NCBI GenBank assembly: GCA_905182985.1
Contig: CAJJDN010000027.1
Coordinates: forward strand, 383,468-447,467
Direction of reading: 5' to 3'
DNA from: Paramecium sonneborni
Taxonomy: Eukaryota > Ciliophora > Oligohymenophorea > Peniculida > Parameciidae
Length of the DNA: 64,000 bases
The notes beneath the pieces are model-generated. The model ran no database searches. It was not told where the DNA came from and saw only the letters and a program-made list of their open reading frames with translations. This document shows positions 34,439-46,562 of the stretch, in pieces. Position numbers and translations under genes: made by a program. Positions within the stretch are counted from its first letter, which is position 1, and every line of letters begins with the position of its first letter.

Positions 34439-35340
34439 TTCATTACTTATTATTTAATTTTATAATTTAACGTTTATGAATTTAAATATATTTTTAATGA
34501 TTGCACAACTTAAAATATTATCAAAGATGTTATTAAGAAGAAAAATAGAGTAAAACAAAAGAAAATTTATATATTCAAATAAATCAATTCAATTACTTTA
34601 TTATATTAATTTTATATATATCAAATTATCAATTATTAGTTGTTAGTTTCTATATGATACAGTTTTAAAATAATCACCCTAATCTCGATAGTATAGAAAA
34701 GGTAAAAAGTGGACAATTGCCATTCATAATAATATGTAAATTTTAAAAGCAAAGGATACCATCTAAATAAAATGTTAAATAATTTTAAAAAATGCATTAA
34801 TGGTTTAAATTATCAATTTAATCTGATAAAAATCATTAACTTGACATATAAGCTTAAGAATTATTAGACTTGAAAATTAATATTCAAGATATTTATAAAT
34901 AAATAGAGTAAATATACCACAAAAACTAATACTTAAAGATGATGAATGAATAAAATTTATTTATAAATTTTTTTAATATTAAAACATCATTTAGAGGTGG
35001 AATATTTTTTTTGTAAATATAAAAAAAGCAAATACTATAAGAGTTTTAAATTTTAATAATATTTCCAATCAATTTTCATCTTAAAAAATTGATTCAATTT
35101 TCTTTGATCTTCAGAATTAAATTTATAATTGAATTTTTATTTCGGAATTTTATGGATTATTATATGTAATACAATTTAATATAGAATATTTAAATCCTTA
35201 AACAAAGCAATGCTGTAATAAATGATATAAAATTTAGAAAAAACATTATTATAATTTTATTATCCTTTTATAACATAATAGTTACTATATTAAATCAAAT
35301 TCATAATACTCTTTTTATTTATTAATTTTAATTATATTTT
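34439..35340. other. AT-rich intergenic region
   Basis: 902 bp between two plus-strand genes. Long A and T runs, frequent TGA in every frame, no recognisable RNA. Nothing supported. Confidence 0.45.
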
Positions 35341-36357
35341 ATGAAATCTTTTTTGAACAATTAGTAATCAGAAGTTCAAACCTTAAACACTTCACTGTTT
35401 CAAAAGCGACAATAGTATTTTTAAGAATTATTTTTGATGATTTATTCTTTTTACAATTCTTAACATGAACTTTTTTTAGCTTAAACTCAACCCAATTCAT
35501 CTCTAAGAAAGGAACTACTTAAAGAAAAACAATAAAATTATGGAGATGAAACTTATTAAGAATATAAAATAATGGAATATTTAAATTCTAAATAACTATA
35601 GATGAATCATAATTGTTAGAAAAACTTAATTATTTTTGAGCACTTTTACTCCTTAAATGAAATAAATAAAGATTTATAATTAGATTGTTAAGAATTTTCA
35701 ATTAAGAAAAATTTTTCTGGATTAAAATACAATATATTCAATAATATTAAATTGGATGATCATCCCACACGAAACAGTGAACATCAAATTCAAGGAAGAA
35801 CAGATGGATTATATTTGCTTAAAAGGCTTTTTATTGATTAGAAACTGAATGATAATTCATCAAATAAAAATTTTCTTTCATTCTTAATTTCAATAACGAA
35901 AGAACATGAAAAAGAGCAAATGTAAATGTAATCTGAATCAAAATTTTAGTAAAAATAATAATTACAACAAAAATAGTAATAATAATTTCAATAACAATAA
36001 TAATAATAGTAGTTTTAATAATATTAGCTAAATTAAGAACTATAATATTAATATATAAAATAAGAACAATAATAATTATATCAATAATAACATGTATAAT
36101 AATAATAAGAGCAATAATAATAATAATAAGAGCTATCATAATAACAATAATAATAATCACGTTTAAATTAAATTAATAATCTAAATGATGTTTTATAATA
36201 TGATGATGTTAGTTTCGATTTTCAAAATCATAATATTTAATAAAGAGAAGATTTTATTCTAGATTAATACTAAAGCGAATAATAGAATCAAAGTGTACAA
36301 AATTAAGAAAAAATGAAAACTGATGAATAAAAGTCTAATTTTTGTTCATTAATGTGA
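35341..36357 (+). CDS. Polyglutamine-rich protein
   Basis: 338 residues open from ATG to TGA without needing an intron. The first 190 residues are ordinary polar sequence with short hydrophobic helices (FQELFLMIYSFYNS) and ISITKEHEKEQMQMQ. Residues about 195-280 are over two-thirds glutamine in long runs broken by F, Y, L and E, followed by an acidic tail. The glutamines are mostly TAA, with CAA and TAG mixed in, so the tract is not a pure single-codon repeat. This argues that protein-level Gln is selected rather than DNA slippage alone. Polyglutamine coiled coils often occur in transcription co-regulators; here the role is unknown. Confidence 0.65.
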
Positions 36358-36735
36358 TAATTTATTTATATATATGTTCTATCCTTTCTAAAATAAAACT
36401 TTCAGATAATTATAGATGAATATTAGATATTAATATTAATTCTTAATTTGATTCAGAGAAAAAACCAAAGTCAAAGCAGATTCAAAAATATGCTATAGTT
36501 TTGGATAATATATTATGAAGAGTATAATAGCCATGATAAATTTAAGAATAGAAGAGCATGTCTAAGAGATTGAATAGAAAATGAAATTAAATAACTTAAT
36601 TTTAAATGTATTTGATTTTGATTTATATAATTTCTACATTTCTCCTAAACAGGGATTAACAACAACATCAATTTAAGAATAATTATTACGTTTTTACATT
36701 AATACTTAAGAAATGATAATAATAAACAAAAATAT
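36358..36735. other. Intergenic region
   Basis: 378 bp between convergent genes. One stretch (KKPKSKQIQKYAIVL in plus frame near 36475) is mildly coding-like and could be an extra 3' exon of the polyglutamine gene, joined by an intron beginning at the GTGATAAT at 36354. I could not confirm this. Confidence 0.3.
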
Positions 36736-38000
36736 TCACATTTTGTCGAAAAACTATTTTATCTTCTATTTTTTTAAATTTGAAATTGATTATTAAAGAT
36801 TTTTAGTTTTTAAACTCTTTTGTTTTAATTTTTTTGCTTCATCATCATCATCTGAATCATCATCATTATCATCTGAATCATCATCAGAATCTCCTTCCAT
36901 ATCCATTTGCTTTTAAACTTATTTATTATTAGTATATTCAAATTCTGTATCATTCACTTAAACTTTAGCTGATTTTCTTTTATTGACAAAATCAGCAATA
37001 TCATAAAATTTAATTGAACTATCATGTGATAATGAAGCTGCAATTTTTTATGTTCTATCAACAACTATTTTTGTAATAGGAAAATAAGAATTATCTTCAT
37101 GTTAACCTAAGATTCCAGTAATCATATTAGGAAATACTGAAACTCCTCTTACAAGACCATCTTCTGCACCTGTTATTATTGAATGTTCATCTATTTTACA
37201 CTAATTTATATAATAATAAAATAATGTACAATAGAATCAATAGAATTAGGATGTCCAATAATTCGATCTTTAAAATCTCCAAAATAATCCCATTTAAATA
37301 ATAATAAGTTTCCTTCACTAGTTGAAGTACAAACAAATTAACCATTTTTTACCAAACAAATATCTGTTAATTCTTCTTCCATACAATCACTCTTAGCATA
37401 TAAGCATTTTTCATTAGTACTTTAGAATCTTAAATCATGAACACTTAAATAACCATCTAAACTTGATGAAAGTAATAAATTATTAGATGAATCTATTTCA
37501 ATTCCAGAGATTGCTTCTTCAGCTTCTTTGACTTTAAAAACACATTTATTTTATCTTAGATCCCATATTTTAATATTTCCTGTATCATCTCCTGTAGCAA
37601 TAATGCTATCATTTAATTATTTGAGTGCATTAATAGGATGTCTATTTAAATTAATTATATTACTTATGAGCTTTTAATTAATGCAATATCATTTTACCAT
37701 TATTATCTAAAATAGCAAATGAACAATCTTTGCTAGCTGTTATTAGATGTTGACCATCTCTAAAGAATTAACTAATTCTTGCAGATGATTAATGGTGAGT
37801 AAATGTTGCAATTTCAACGACATCATCAGATGAATATTTCAATCTTAATATGTGGATATAAATATTTACATATTTACTACTCCTGTTACTTATGCACAAC
37901 ACACAACATCTTAAAAAGGATGAAAATTTAAGTCAAATAGATGATCTTTAGCAAAATAAAGAGGTGGTTCAATTATGATTTCTTATTGTTATTAAATCAT
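36736..38000 (-). CDS. WDR55/Jip5-like WD40 protein
   Basis: 395 residues with introns of 26 (37844-37869, ending AAG), 22 and 29 nt. WD40 units include DDTGNIKIWDLRQNKCVF, SSSLDGYLSVHDLRF and ASLSHDSSIKFYDI, and fill residues 15-320. The C-terminal tail is basic, then strongly acidic (DDDSDDNDDDSDDDDE), then lysine-rich. A single propeller beginning PPLYFAKDHLFDLNFHP and ending with an acidic/basic tail matches WDR55/Jip5, a nucleolar protein needed for rRNA maturation. Other single-propeller WD proteins cannot be ruled out. Confidence 0.65.
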
Positions 38001-38077
38001 GGTAATAAATAATCTTAATTTATTTAATATATTTATTTACAATATCATTTTAAATTGTTGATTAACATATTGCTATA

Positions 38078-39249
38078 TCACCAAGCATATTCTGTTCTAA
38101 AATCAACCATTTTACTACGATCATTACTTGGATAAGTCTTTTATGAAACTGTTATCAATCTCTTAATAGCCTATATGTATTTTCTCTAAGTTTCATCATT
38201 TAAGATATGAGCTATTTAAGAGCTTGAAATCTTTGATCTTCCAGTTCTTTCATGTATACCAACCATTGTTACACCCATAGCTAAATTCATCATTAAATAA
38301 TCATACGCCATGGAGCATTCCCTATTGCCAATTCTAAATATTTATCATATGCTCTAACATATTCTTTGTATACACAAAATCTTATGATTAAATATAATGC
38401 ATTCAATATCTCTTCATTTATTGATTATACCATTTTTGCCTTCTACAATTATTCTGTTAATGGCTTTATATAATCTAGAGTTTATTTATAAGAATTAAAT
38501 GCCTAAGAACCTTCTAAACTTCTTTTCTAAGTTTCAGTATTAAATTTATCTAGTAACTTAATATTCCATTCTCTTAACATTTTCTTACACCATAAATAAA
38601 CATCTTCACATCTTGTTAATAATGATACTCCATCTAATAATTATTATTCAATTTCTTCTTTTCCTCTACACTAAAATACTGGAACAAGCGCTGTATTTGG
38701 ATCTAAATTTCTTTCCTTTATTTTATTCAAAAACACTTTTATTTCTTCTTTATCTTCTCCTTCTAAAATCTTTATTTCTAATTCTTTCTGACTATTTTCT
38801 TTCTTCTCTTAAACAAATTACATTAATCTCTTATATCTTTACCAATCACTCTCACCAAAATATGTAATTGGCTCTCCTAAATCTCTTAATCTTTTTTAAA
38901 CTTCCTTTTTTTCTATAGGTGGAAGATCATGAGGAATTTAAATTTCATCCTACTATGTTTTATCACGTTCAGAGTTTATACATTGTTAATCTAATCTTTT
39001 TATTTTCACACTTTCAATATCTTTTGTTTTATAATATTCATCTTATATCTTCAACTTCTTTACTAATTTTTCATGCTAATTTCAATTTATTCATATAAAT
39101 ACCTTTTCTCTTTCTCTTTCTCGTTATTCTTACAATAATCTTTATCTTTCCTATTCAACCTTCTACTTTTATTCTTATATTGATGTATGATTTCTTTATT
39201 ATTACTTTTTTTGTTCTATTAGCTCTTTTAGTGATTAAAATTGTTCCAT
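38078..39249 (-). CDS. PRPF18: Pre-mRNA splicing factor PRP18
   Basis: 372 residues with introns of 27 and 26 nt. After a Gln/Glu-rich coiled N-terminus comes the SFM-type motif KRLRDLGEPITYFGES shared by PRP18 and PRP4. The C-terminal domain is unmistakable: YVRAYDKYLELAIGNAPW joined over an intron to PMGVTMVGIHERTGR, then HILNDETQRKYIQAIKRL. PRP18 promotes the second catalytic step of splicing with Slu7. This is of interest in an organism with introns near 25 nt. It lies head-on to the small gene at 39304, 54 bp between start codons. Confidence 0.95.
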
Positions 39250-39303
39250 TATAAAATACCTGATCTGAGTTTTTAATAATTTTTTTAAGATTTTTATATA
39301 CAT

Positions 39304-39504
39304 ATGAACACTCATACAATTACACAACCAAAACCATTAATTCGACTTATTTAACAAACAAAAACAGATTCTGTGAGTGTCTCATCAATTTTATCATAAG
39401 AATCACATTTCACTGATATTGAAAGACCCGAAAACCCTATGATCAAGAACTTTATAGACAACTATGAAGATGATCTTGACACCTTCTTTGATCAATTGGA
39501 ATGA
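39304..39504 (+). CDS. Small acidic protein, 66 aa
   Basis: A 66-residue frame, MNTHTITQPKPLIRLIQQ at the N-terminus and ending NYEDDLDTFFDQLE before a TGA. It is polar and acidic, with no signal peptide or membrane segment. Its base composition is clearly less AT-rich than the surrounding spacer and its codon use is like that of neighbouring genes, which is why I accept so short a frame. A C-terminal acidic-hydrophobic helix of this kind could dock onto a partner; that is speculation. Confidence 0.6.
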
Positions 39505-40513
39505 AAACTCTTATCCTATGATTCGTGTTATTTTGTGTTATATATTAACTGAATAAATATTGTTAATTATATACATTTATATTCATACTAGAAATTATCA
39601 TTTAGATGTATTAGTTATTCCACAAACCTATGCCTACTATCCCTTTTTTAACTATAGTCTCTCAATTTCTCTATTATCTCCTAAACTGATTAATCTATTT
39701 TTAAACACAATTTATTTGCTTATAGAATTTCCAATAATTCTAACAACCATTATTCTTCATCTAATAATTAACATTCTAATTTTATGTTACTATTCAAACA
39801 TTCCATACTTTACTTCCTACTATTATTAATAAAATTCTATGATGAAATACCCCTTTAAGTTTTTTCTCTCAATTTGTTTTAGTTCTATACTCGAAAAACA
39901 TTCATTAATTAACCTATTAATTTCTAATTATCTTACTAAATTAAGAATATAACTATTTCCTAATATTGTTTACAGGTTCTTTCTAAAAGTACTAATTGTT
40001 ATTTATAATTCCTAAATTTTATGATTAAGATCTAAATAAAATCAATCTATCTTAGTCTAATTAGTTCCATTCAAACAATATAGTTCCTTGCTTATTATTA
40101 TTTTATAAGATTTGCGGATTTTATTTTTATAAAGAATAAATTCATCTATTTTTATTATTATGATTACTAACTCTATTATTTTTGCTGTGTTGAACATTAT
40201 CTATTAATATAAAAAAATAAGATCTTATGAAATCTTTATCTTGATCTGTAATTGACTCAATTATTTTAATAAAAGGAATTTTAATTGATTTTATTCTTGT
40301 TTTAATACCCTGTTTTCCTAAGCTTTAGTCTAATTTATAGCTTATTCAACTGGTTATCTCTCTTATAATACATGGCTGTTATTTTATTAACAAGAAAATA
40401 TTAATTAAGCTCTATATTAATTAAAGATGTTTAAATGGTAAATAATTACAACTTTTAAAATATTGCTGATTACCTTAAGTTCTTAAATAAATTTCACTAA
40501 ATCTTTTCTTCAT
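39492..40513 (-). CDS. Gln/Asn-rich coiled-coil-like protein, exon structure uncertain
   Basis: Coding signal starts at MKKRFSEIYLRTQ (40511-40513), passes a 22-nt intron ending AAAAG, and continues ERQPVEQAINQTKAQENRV. The C-terminal part is a clear helical protein: LLDEEQWLLELLEILQANK, SVQEIIEKLRDYSQKRD and HRFVEQLIHLND. The middle (about 39900-40250) contains at least one in-frame TGA and needs introns I could not place with certainty. The stop at 39492-39494 falls inside the last codons of the convergent 66-residue gene, a 13-bp tail-to-tail overlap, unless a last intron changes the ending. No family recognised. Confidence 0.5.
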
Positions 40514-41111
40514 TTAATAAAACCATACAAACAAATAAATAATTTTAGAATCATACTTATTAGATGAAATATCTAAATTGAAATGAAATTACATTATTTA
40601 ATTAATGAGGTATTTAAATTCAAAATTTAGAACATTTCTACTTTATAATTTAATTATTCTAATTAATCATAGAGCAATCTTAACTATAATCCAAACTATT
40701 AAAATTTAATGATTTAATGAGATATTTACCTTATTTATATTGTGATATAAGATAAAATTGATCTTATATATAAATGATATATAAGATAAAATTTATCTTA
40801 TATATAAATAATTATAATATATTTAAATACTTTCTTTATTTTAAAAATTCTTTTATTATGAGATACTCTCAGAAAATTAAATTATTTATAAATAAATCTG
40901 TAACAATCAATTTTCATTAAAAAGTCTTGGAGAATAGCTTAACATAAGAATGTATTTAATTTTTTTTTAAAATAGTAAAGTAAGTGATATATTGTTATAT
41001 TTTGAAAGAAAAGAAATAAAAAATTTGAAATCATATATTATAATTTATTGTTCTATGTTTTAAATAATTTTGATTTTATTAAACCTCATCATAAATATGT
41101 AAAATATAATT
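40514..41111. other. Intergenic region with two palindromes
   Basis: 598 bp of AT-rich DNA upstream of the 39492 gene and downstream of EIPR1. It contains the hairpin pair described at 40745-40804 and otherwise nothing I can support. Confidence 0.5.
40745..40804. repeat. Two adjacent AT hairpins
   Basis: 40745-40769 has 9-bp arms (ATATAAGAT / ATCTTATAT) around a 7-nt loop. 40778-40804 is a near-perfect palindrome with 13-bp arms (TATATAAGATAAA) around one base. The two units are also direct repeats of each other. Possible cruciform, transcript end signal or binding site for a dimeric protein. Confidence 0.7.
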
Positions 41112-42233
41112 TCACAATAATATTTTATATTTCTCATTTGTTGGAACTGTATTTATTATCATATGACCACTATATCCAATAGATGCTAAAACCCATGCAG
41201 TTCCTCTAGACCAAGTTAATCCATAGATTGAATCTTCATGTTCATCATATTGTTTAACCAAATAATCATCTTCCTTATTCAATTAAGGCACTGAAGAAAC
41301 AGATGTTATATTATATAATGAAATAGTTCCATCATCAACTATCTATATATAAATAATTTACATGATAGTGAAACTAATTAATCATGAAATTTATTAAATT
41401 TAGCCTACAAAACAGAATTCTGTAAGTCTTCAAATGATTTAATTGCATATTGTGTTTTACGAATATCCCAAACTTTAGCCAAACAATCTTCACCTCCTGT
41501 AATTAGATAATATTATTTATTAGGATTAAAATCTAAATCTAATATTTATAAACTATGAGCTTTGAATTTGGTTACTCTAATGTTAATGATATAAATTACT
41601 TTTTTTCTCTAGTATCTTATATGCATAGATAATTATTTTAGGATCTGACAAATAAATTCTTATGATGTGGATCCTATTCACATAAATTAAATAGATCATC
41701 ATCATCAATTATATTATCAAAAGATTATTTATTCAAATCAAATTGAATAATTGATTTATTTGAACTCAAATAAATAATTGGATCATCTTCTGGACAAATT
41801 ACACTAATACTTAATACAAAATGTAATACTTAGTTAATCCTTCATATAATAAATCGAAATTCACTTAATATCGACCATTTTCAGCTAATTCTATACAACA
41901 AAGTTTTGTCTTTCTTTATTACGCTAAATCTTAAAATTAATTTTTACGATCTATGTAGATAACATATAATTATTCTTTTTTTGCTATAATTTTCTCAATC
42001 ATTCCATTTATAGGAATTCTGTATAATTAAATTAGCTTTTATTCTAATTCCAAATATTCATTCACATAAATCTGTAAAAAAAAAGATTAATAATTAATTG
42101 TTACTTCATTATTTTTCTTTGCATTCCAAGTTCCAACAGCAAATACATGTCTTTTATTTAATACTATGTTTGAAATGCATTTGCAATTTTATTCACCAAA
42201 AGAAATTTACACAGGCTATGTTTATTAATCCAT
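41112..42233 (-). CDS. EIPR1: EIPR1/TSSC1-like WD40 protein
   Basis: WD40 protein whose start and end match EIPR1. NKRHVFAVGTWNAKKNNE near the N-terminus parallels the FLVGTQSLKYDNQ strand of the family. The C-terminus HEDSIYGLTWSRGTAWVLAS, then YSGHMIINTVP and YKILL parallels the family's closing blade and its conserved last residues. A central blade reads GGEDCLAKVWDIRKTQ. EIPR1 helps the EARP/GARP tethering complexes in endosome recycling and dense-core vesicle biogenesis, which is notable beside trichocyst genes. The first in-frame ATG is at 42233; a coding-like stretch continues upstream to about 42340 without an ATG, so a further 5' exon may exist. Several introns of 25-33 nt; one ends TTTACAG. 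Confidence 0.72.
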
Positions 42234-42408
42234 AAAATTATAATCATTATTAAATAGTTATATGTGATCTATTGTTTTATTATTAAATATAATTGCATCA
42301 TTAGATGCTTAATAAATCAAGAATATTGATTCAATGACTTATCAATGCAGATATTGATAAAATGTAAATAATAATATGTGTTGTTTTTTTTTTTAAAAAT
42401 AAATAAAT

Positions 42409-42949
42409 TCAATTTAGAACTTAAATCCCTTTTTATTTTGTGCTTCCCATTTTTTTAGTCAAATTTTTTAAAGGTTTATCAGAATGCATTCTTGATTAAT
42501 GTCTTTTTAAACCTGCAGTGTTTTTGACAAACTTTTTGCATTCTTGACATTATAAAGATTTAGTGCTATCCAAATTTAATTTAGGTTTCTTAATTTTTTT
42601 TGTTTCACTTTAAATTGGTTTAGTTCCTTACTCTATAGGCATATTTTCATCAGTTATTAAACTAAAACTTTTAATATATTTGTTACTCAATCTCTACAGG
42701 TGTCTTTTCACTTGATTATGGAGAATTAGGTTTCTATGAAGCTAAATCTTAGATCTGTATAGCATCAAGATTTTAATCTTGTAAAAGTCTTTCTTAATCA
42801 ATCATAGGATTTATGTTTGGTTGATTAATATCTGTATTGAAAATATCCATTCCTTTGGCTAGTCGATCATGCTTTTCTGATAAGGCAGCACATTATTAAT
42901 AAAGTTGAGCAAGAGCATTCAAATGAACTGTTAATGGAACGTATTACAT
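42409..42949 (-). CDS. Single C2H2 zinc-finger protein
   Basis: 173 residues after removing a 19-nt intron (42668-42686, ending AAAAG). The N-terminal 35 residues are helical and aliphatic: VHLNALAQLYQQCAALSEK. A polar Gln/Asp/Ser-rich middle follows, then a lysine-rich stretch and one zinc finger, LQCQECKKFVKNTAGLKRHQ plus SRMH, with C-x2-C-x12-H-x4-H geometry. The C-terminus is basic. A single C2H2 finger flanked by basic sequence suggests nucleic-acid or protein binding; partner unknown. The ATG at 42947-42949 gives a much better N-terminus than the one at 42848. Confidence 0.7.
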
Positions 42950-43331
42950 AATTTATTATTAAGAGAATTATTGATGAACTTCTTATATAATTGGTAATCC
43001 TTATAATATTTTTCATATCATTAAAATTTATTTTTAATTTAAAAATTTGGGAAAAAATTATAAGTATTAATTTTTTGGATGCTAATAATATACTCATTAA
43101 ATATGTAAATTATCACATTTTTGATTATAGAGTGAATTATTAAATTAATTAAATTTGTATTTCCTCTAAAAATTAGTATAATTATATTGATAATTATTGT
43201 TGAATGAGACATATAATAATAAATTAAAAAAATTAGTAAAATATATTAAGAATATAATAAAATTATATAAATATTTAATAAAGTTAATGTTATTGATAAA
43301 AAATAATTTTATTTGATATTTGATAATGAAA
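42950..43331. other. AT-rich spacer
   Basis: 382 bp between two minus-strand genes, with runs such as TTAATTAAATTTG and no coding or RNA signal I can support. Confidence 0.45.
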
Positions 43332-44911
43332 TCAAATTTGCTCTTTACTTCTTAATTTGGAAGAGGGTCTTTGTTAAATTAGTAAAAATAATATACTCTG
43401 TGAAAACTTCACTTACAACTTCAAGACCTCTATCAATAAGATTGACAAATTTCTTATCTTCACTATAAACCATTAATGATATGAGCATGGCTAAGATTGC
43501 TAATACTAATAAAAATATTTCAGTAACAATAGTGGATGATGTCAATCTATAAATTAAATTAAATATATTGTACTATTCAAAGAATTTACAAATGAATGGA
43601 GTAATAGTGATACCAAAGTTTTAGAGACAAACAAACAAAGAAAGACTTCTACCATGAGTATTTGGTGGAGTTAAATATAAAACTCCACTCCAAACAGTTG
43701 TATAAGACAATGCAAATGATAATCCTAATAATAATAGTCCTTCAAATGGTGATTATAAAAGTACTAAAATATGTGCCCAAATAGCCATTAAACCTGAAAA
43801 GATTGTCTAATATGTAGATAAAGAATAATTACTAGTGAAGATCTTTATCCATATTTATCTATAACAAAACCTAATAATGGTGTTATAACTCCAGAAAAAA
43901 GCCACATCAGAGTTACTAATTTCCATGCTAATACTTCTCCATTATCGATTTTATTCAACCATTTATCATATAAAAATTCTTAAGCATAATCTACTAGTAC
44001 TAATACTGAAGTGGATGCAAAAGAATAAAACCATAATAAGTACCAATAAATAGATGGATATTGATGTTTATTAAAGAATCCTAAATATTTTTCAATAAAG
44101 GTTTAGGGTAAGATTTCAGATTAAATTTACTCAATTTCCATTTAATCATCTTAATGAGGTTATTAATCTAATTAGATTTCTTCTCCTTCAATTTATTATT
44201 AATGTTAATGTAATGTAGAACTTATTTATTTGTCATGATTCTTTTTAAAATATTTACCTCCTTTATTTAGAATAGAAGATTAAGCATCAGTATCAATATC
44301 AATAGCTACAATTGACATCAATAATCCTAAAGCTGTTGCTAAAATTGCTATAGTATTAGAAGCTCCTACAGATGTTATTTGTGGTGCAAACCAAATACAA
44401 AGTACAAATCCGAGTGTGTAAATAAATTAAAACATACCCAAAACAAATGTCTAAAAATACACAAAATTAAAATTACTAAATATGTGTATTTATAATATGA
44501 GCATATAAAGGATGTTAATACTATTAAAAGTGATTCTATTCCCCAACCCAATAATATTCTTCCAATAATGAATACAAATTGACTTCCAGATGAAATACCA
44601 AAAGTAACAATAATTTAACCAAGTGTGCATAATCCATTTTAAAATATAATACTTTTTCTATCACCATAGAAATCTCTTATCAAACCAGAAAAGAAAGGCA
44701 AAAATGAATTCAATAAAAAGTGTAATGATGTTAACCATGTTAAGAATTATTTTGGATCATCAATATTAAATGCTTCTCCAATTTAAGTTTACATCTAAGC
44801 AGGTAAAACTAAACAATATGAAGATGCAATTAATCCAAATGATGTCATTAGAACTAAATGCCATTTAGATTTGTGTGTCTATTTATCTAAATAAAACATA
44901 TTTTCCTCCAT
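43332..44911 (-). CDS. Major facilitator superfamily transporter
   Basis: 499 residues; introns of 26, 26 and 28 nt, the last (43369-43396) ending AAAG. Twelve hydrophobic segments are arranged six plus six around a long polar loop (about residues 200-260) rich in Q, E and D. The loop between TM2 and TM3 has GLIRDFYGDRKSIIF, the position of the MFS motif A. Later segments include SGVITPLLGFVIDKYGQR and FVCLQNFGITITPFICKF, which recall MFSD1-type lysosomal carriers. The C-terminal tail is short and charged. Substrate cannot be predicted. Confidence 0.85.
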
Positions 44912-44954
44912 ATTCGTTTTTATTAAAAAATATATAAATATATATCAATTAAAT

Positions 44955-46535
44955 TCAAGAGAGCTTCCAAATTTTAACAGATTAAATAGAAGTAGCAATA
45001 ATAAATTAATTCTCTTTTAATATTATTTCAGAACCTGGAGCCCCATTATTTTCATTTGGTAATGTTAAAAGAGGTTTAGTTTATTTAACATCCCAAATTT
45101 TTAAAGTATAATCATTACAAATTGATCCAAATTATTCTTAATTCAAAGATATTGAAATACTCCAAACCCAATTTTTACTATGACTAATAAATTCTCTTAG
45201 TAATTCATAATTGTTGGCATCCCATAATTTAATTTTTCCATCATAACCACCTGATATTATCAATTAACCATTCTACATATAATTAATAGATGAACCACCA
45301 TATTCACATGAATGTCCCTTCCATTAATGAAGTATTTATGCAGATTATTAATCATAAACAATAATTAATTCATCTCCTCCTATTGTTGCAACTCTATTTG
45401 ATTTAATAGATATTGCACAACCATAAACATTTTAACTATGTCCTTTATATATTTATTATGGTAATTTCTTATCAATATTCCACAAAATAGATGTCTTATC
45501 AGCACTACTTGATAATAAAAACTTAGAATCTTCACTAAATCTTAATCTATAAATGTAATTACTATGACCTCTAAATATAATTGGAGGAGAATTCCAATTA
45601 TTTACTAACCAACTATAAATTTCAAAAGGTTTAGATCCACCTGCCATTAAATATTTATCATCTGGAGAAAATCTTACGCTATATACTTATTAAGTAGATA
45701 TTTATAATTCATGCTAACAATCAGCTGATTTAAAATCTACTACCAAAATATATTTATCACTTCCTCCTATTGCTAATAATTCTAATTTATTTGAAATATC
45801 AACTGATGATATTTTTTATAAATTCTTTTTATAAAATTATTCTATTGGTTCTCCTATTTAAATTTCACTTTTTTTATTCACATTTCTCTCATTTAAAATC
45901 TCAATAAATTATTTACTTTATTACTTTTAATATTCTTAAAATTTCTATATTTGAATATTTTGTAATTAAATCCCATATTTTTGAAATAAACTGATATCTT
46001 CAGTAAATATTATTGTTTTTTACATTAATTTATCTGAGTATTCTTAAATAGATTTTGAATTACATATAAACATTTCTTTTTTCCAAAAATATTCACCAAA
46101 AAACTAATCTAAATTTCCCATTACTAATGTTCTAACTTCGTTGTATTCTTCTAAATTTAGTTTATCATTCTTTATATATGTTTCAAATAATAATTCTAAT
46201 AATGATTCTTCTTTCTAAGTTTTACTAATCTCTTTAAGTTCTTGCATTATTTATAACAGCTTTTTTTGAAGGAATTATATAGATAATTATATTGTATTGC
46301 AACATGTTTTGTATACATTATTCTTAAATTATTTTTCTTATTCAAATGATTTAACTAATAATTCATCTAGTTTTTTGACTTCAATGCAAGTATGTTACCA
46401 ATGATTTCCAAATTTACAAATTTCACACATTCCTTTTTATTTTTATGTACAAGTTGGTTCAATGCAAATATATTAAACTTATTAATTGTCATGGTCAATT
46501 TGAGTGCATTAAACTGCATGTCTTAACTATTTCAT
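44955..46535 (-). CDS. B-box-like zinc-finger plus WD40 protein
   Basis: 526 residues in one exon. Residues 1-60 carry Cys/His pairs in B-box spacing (AVQCTQIDHDN, YICIEPTCTQ, CEICKFGNHWQHTC). A helical region of about 170 residues follows, then six or seven WD40 repeats: SADKTSILWNIDKKLP, GGYDGKIKLWDANNYE, CNDYTLKIWDVKQTK and a final QSVKIWKLS. This B-box/coil/WD40 architecture is expanded in ciliates. No RING is visible. Its start codon is 27 bp from that of the divergent 88-residue gene. Confidence 0.82.
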
Positions 46536-46562
46536 TGTAAAATTATAAATATTTTAATTAAA

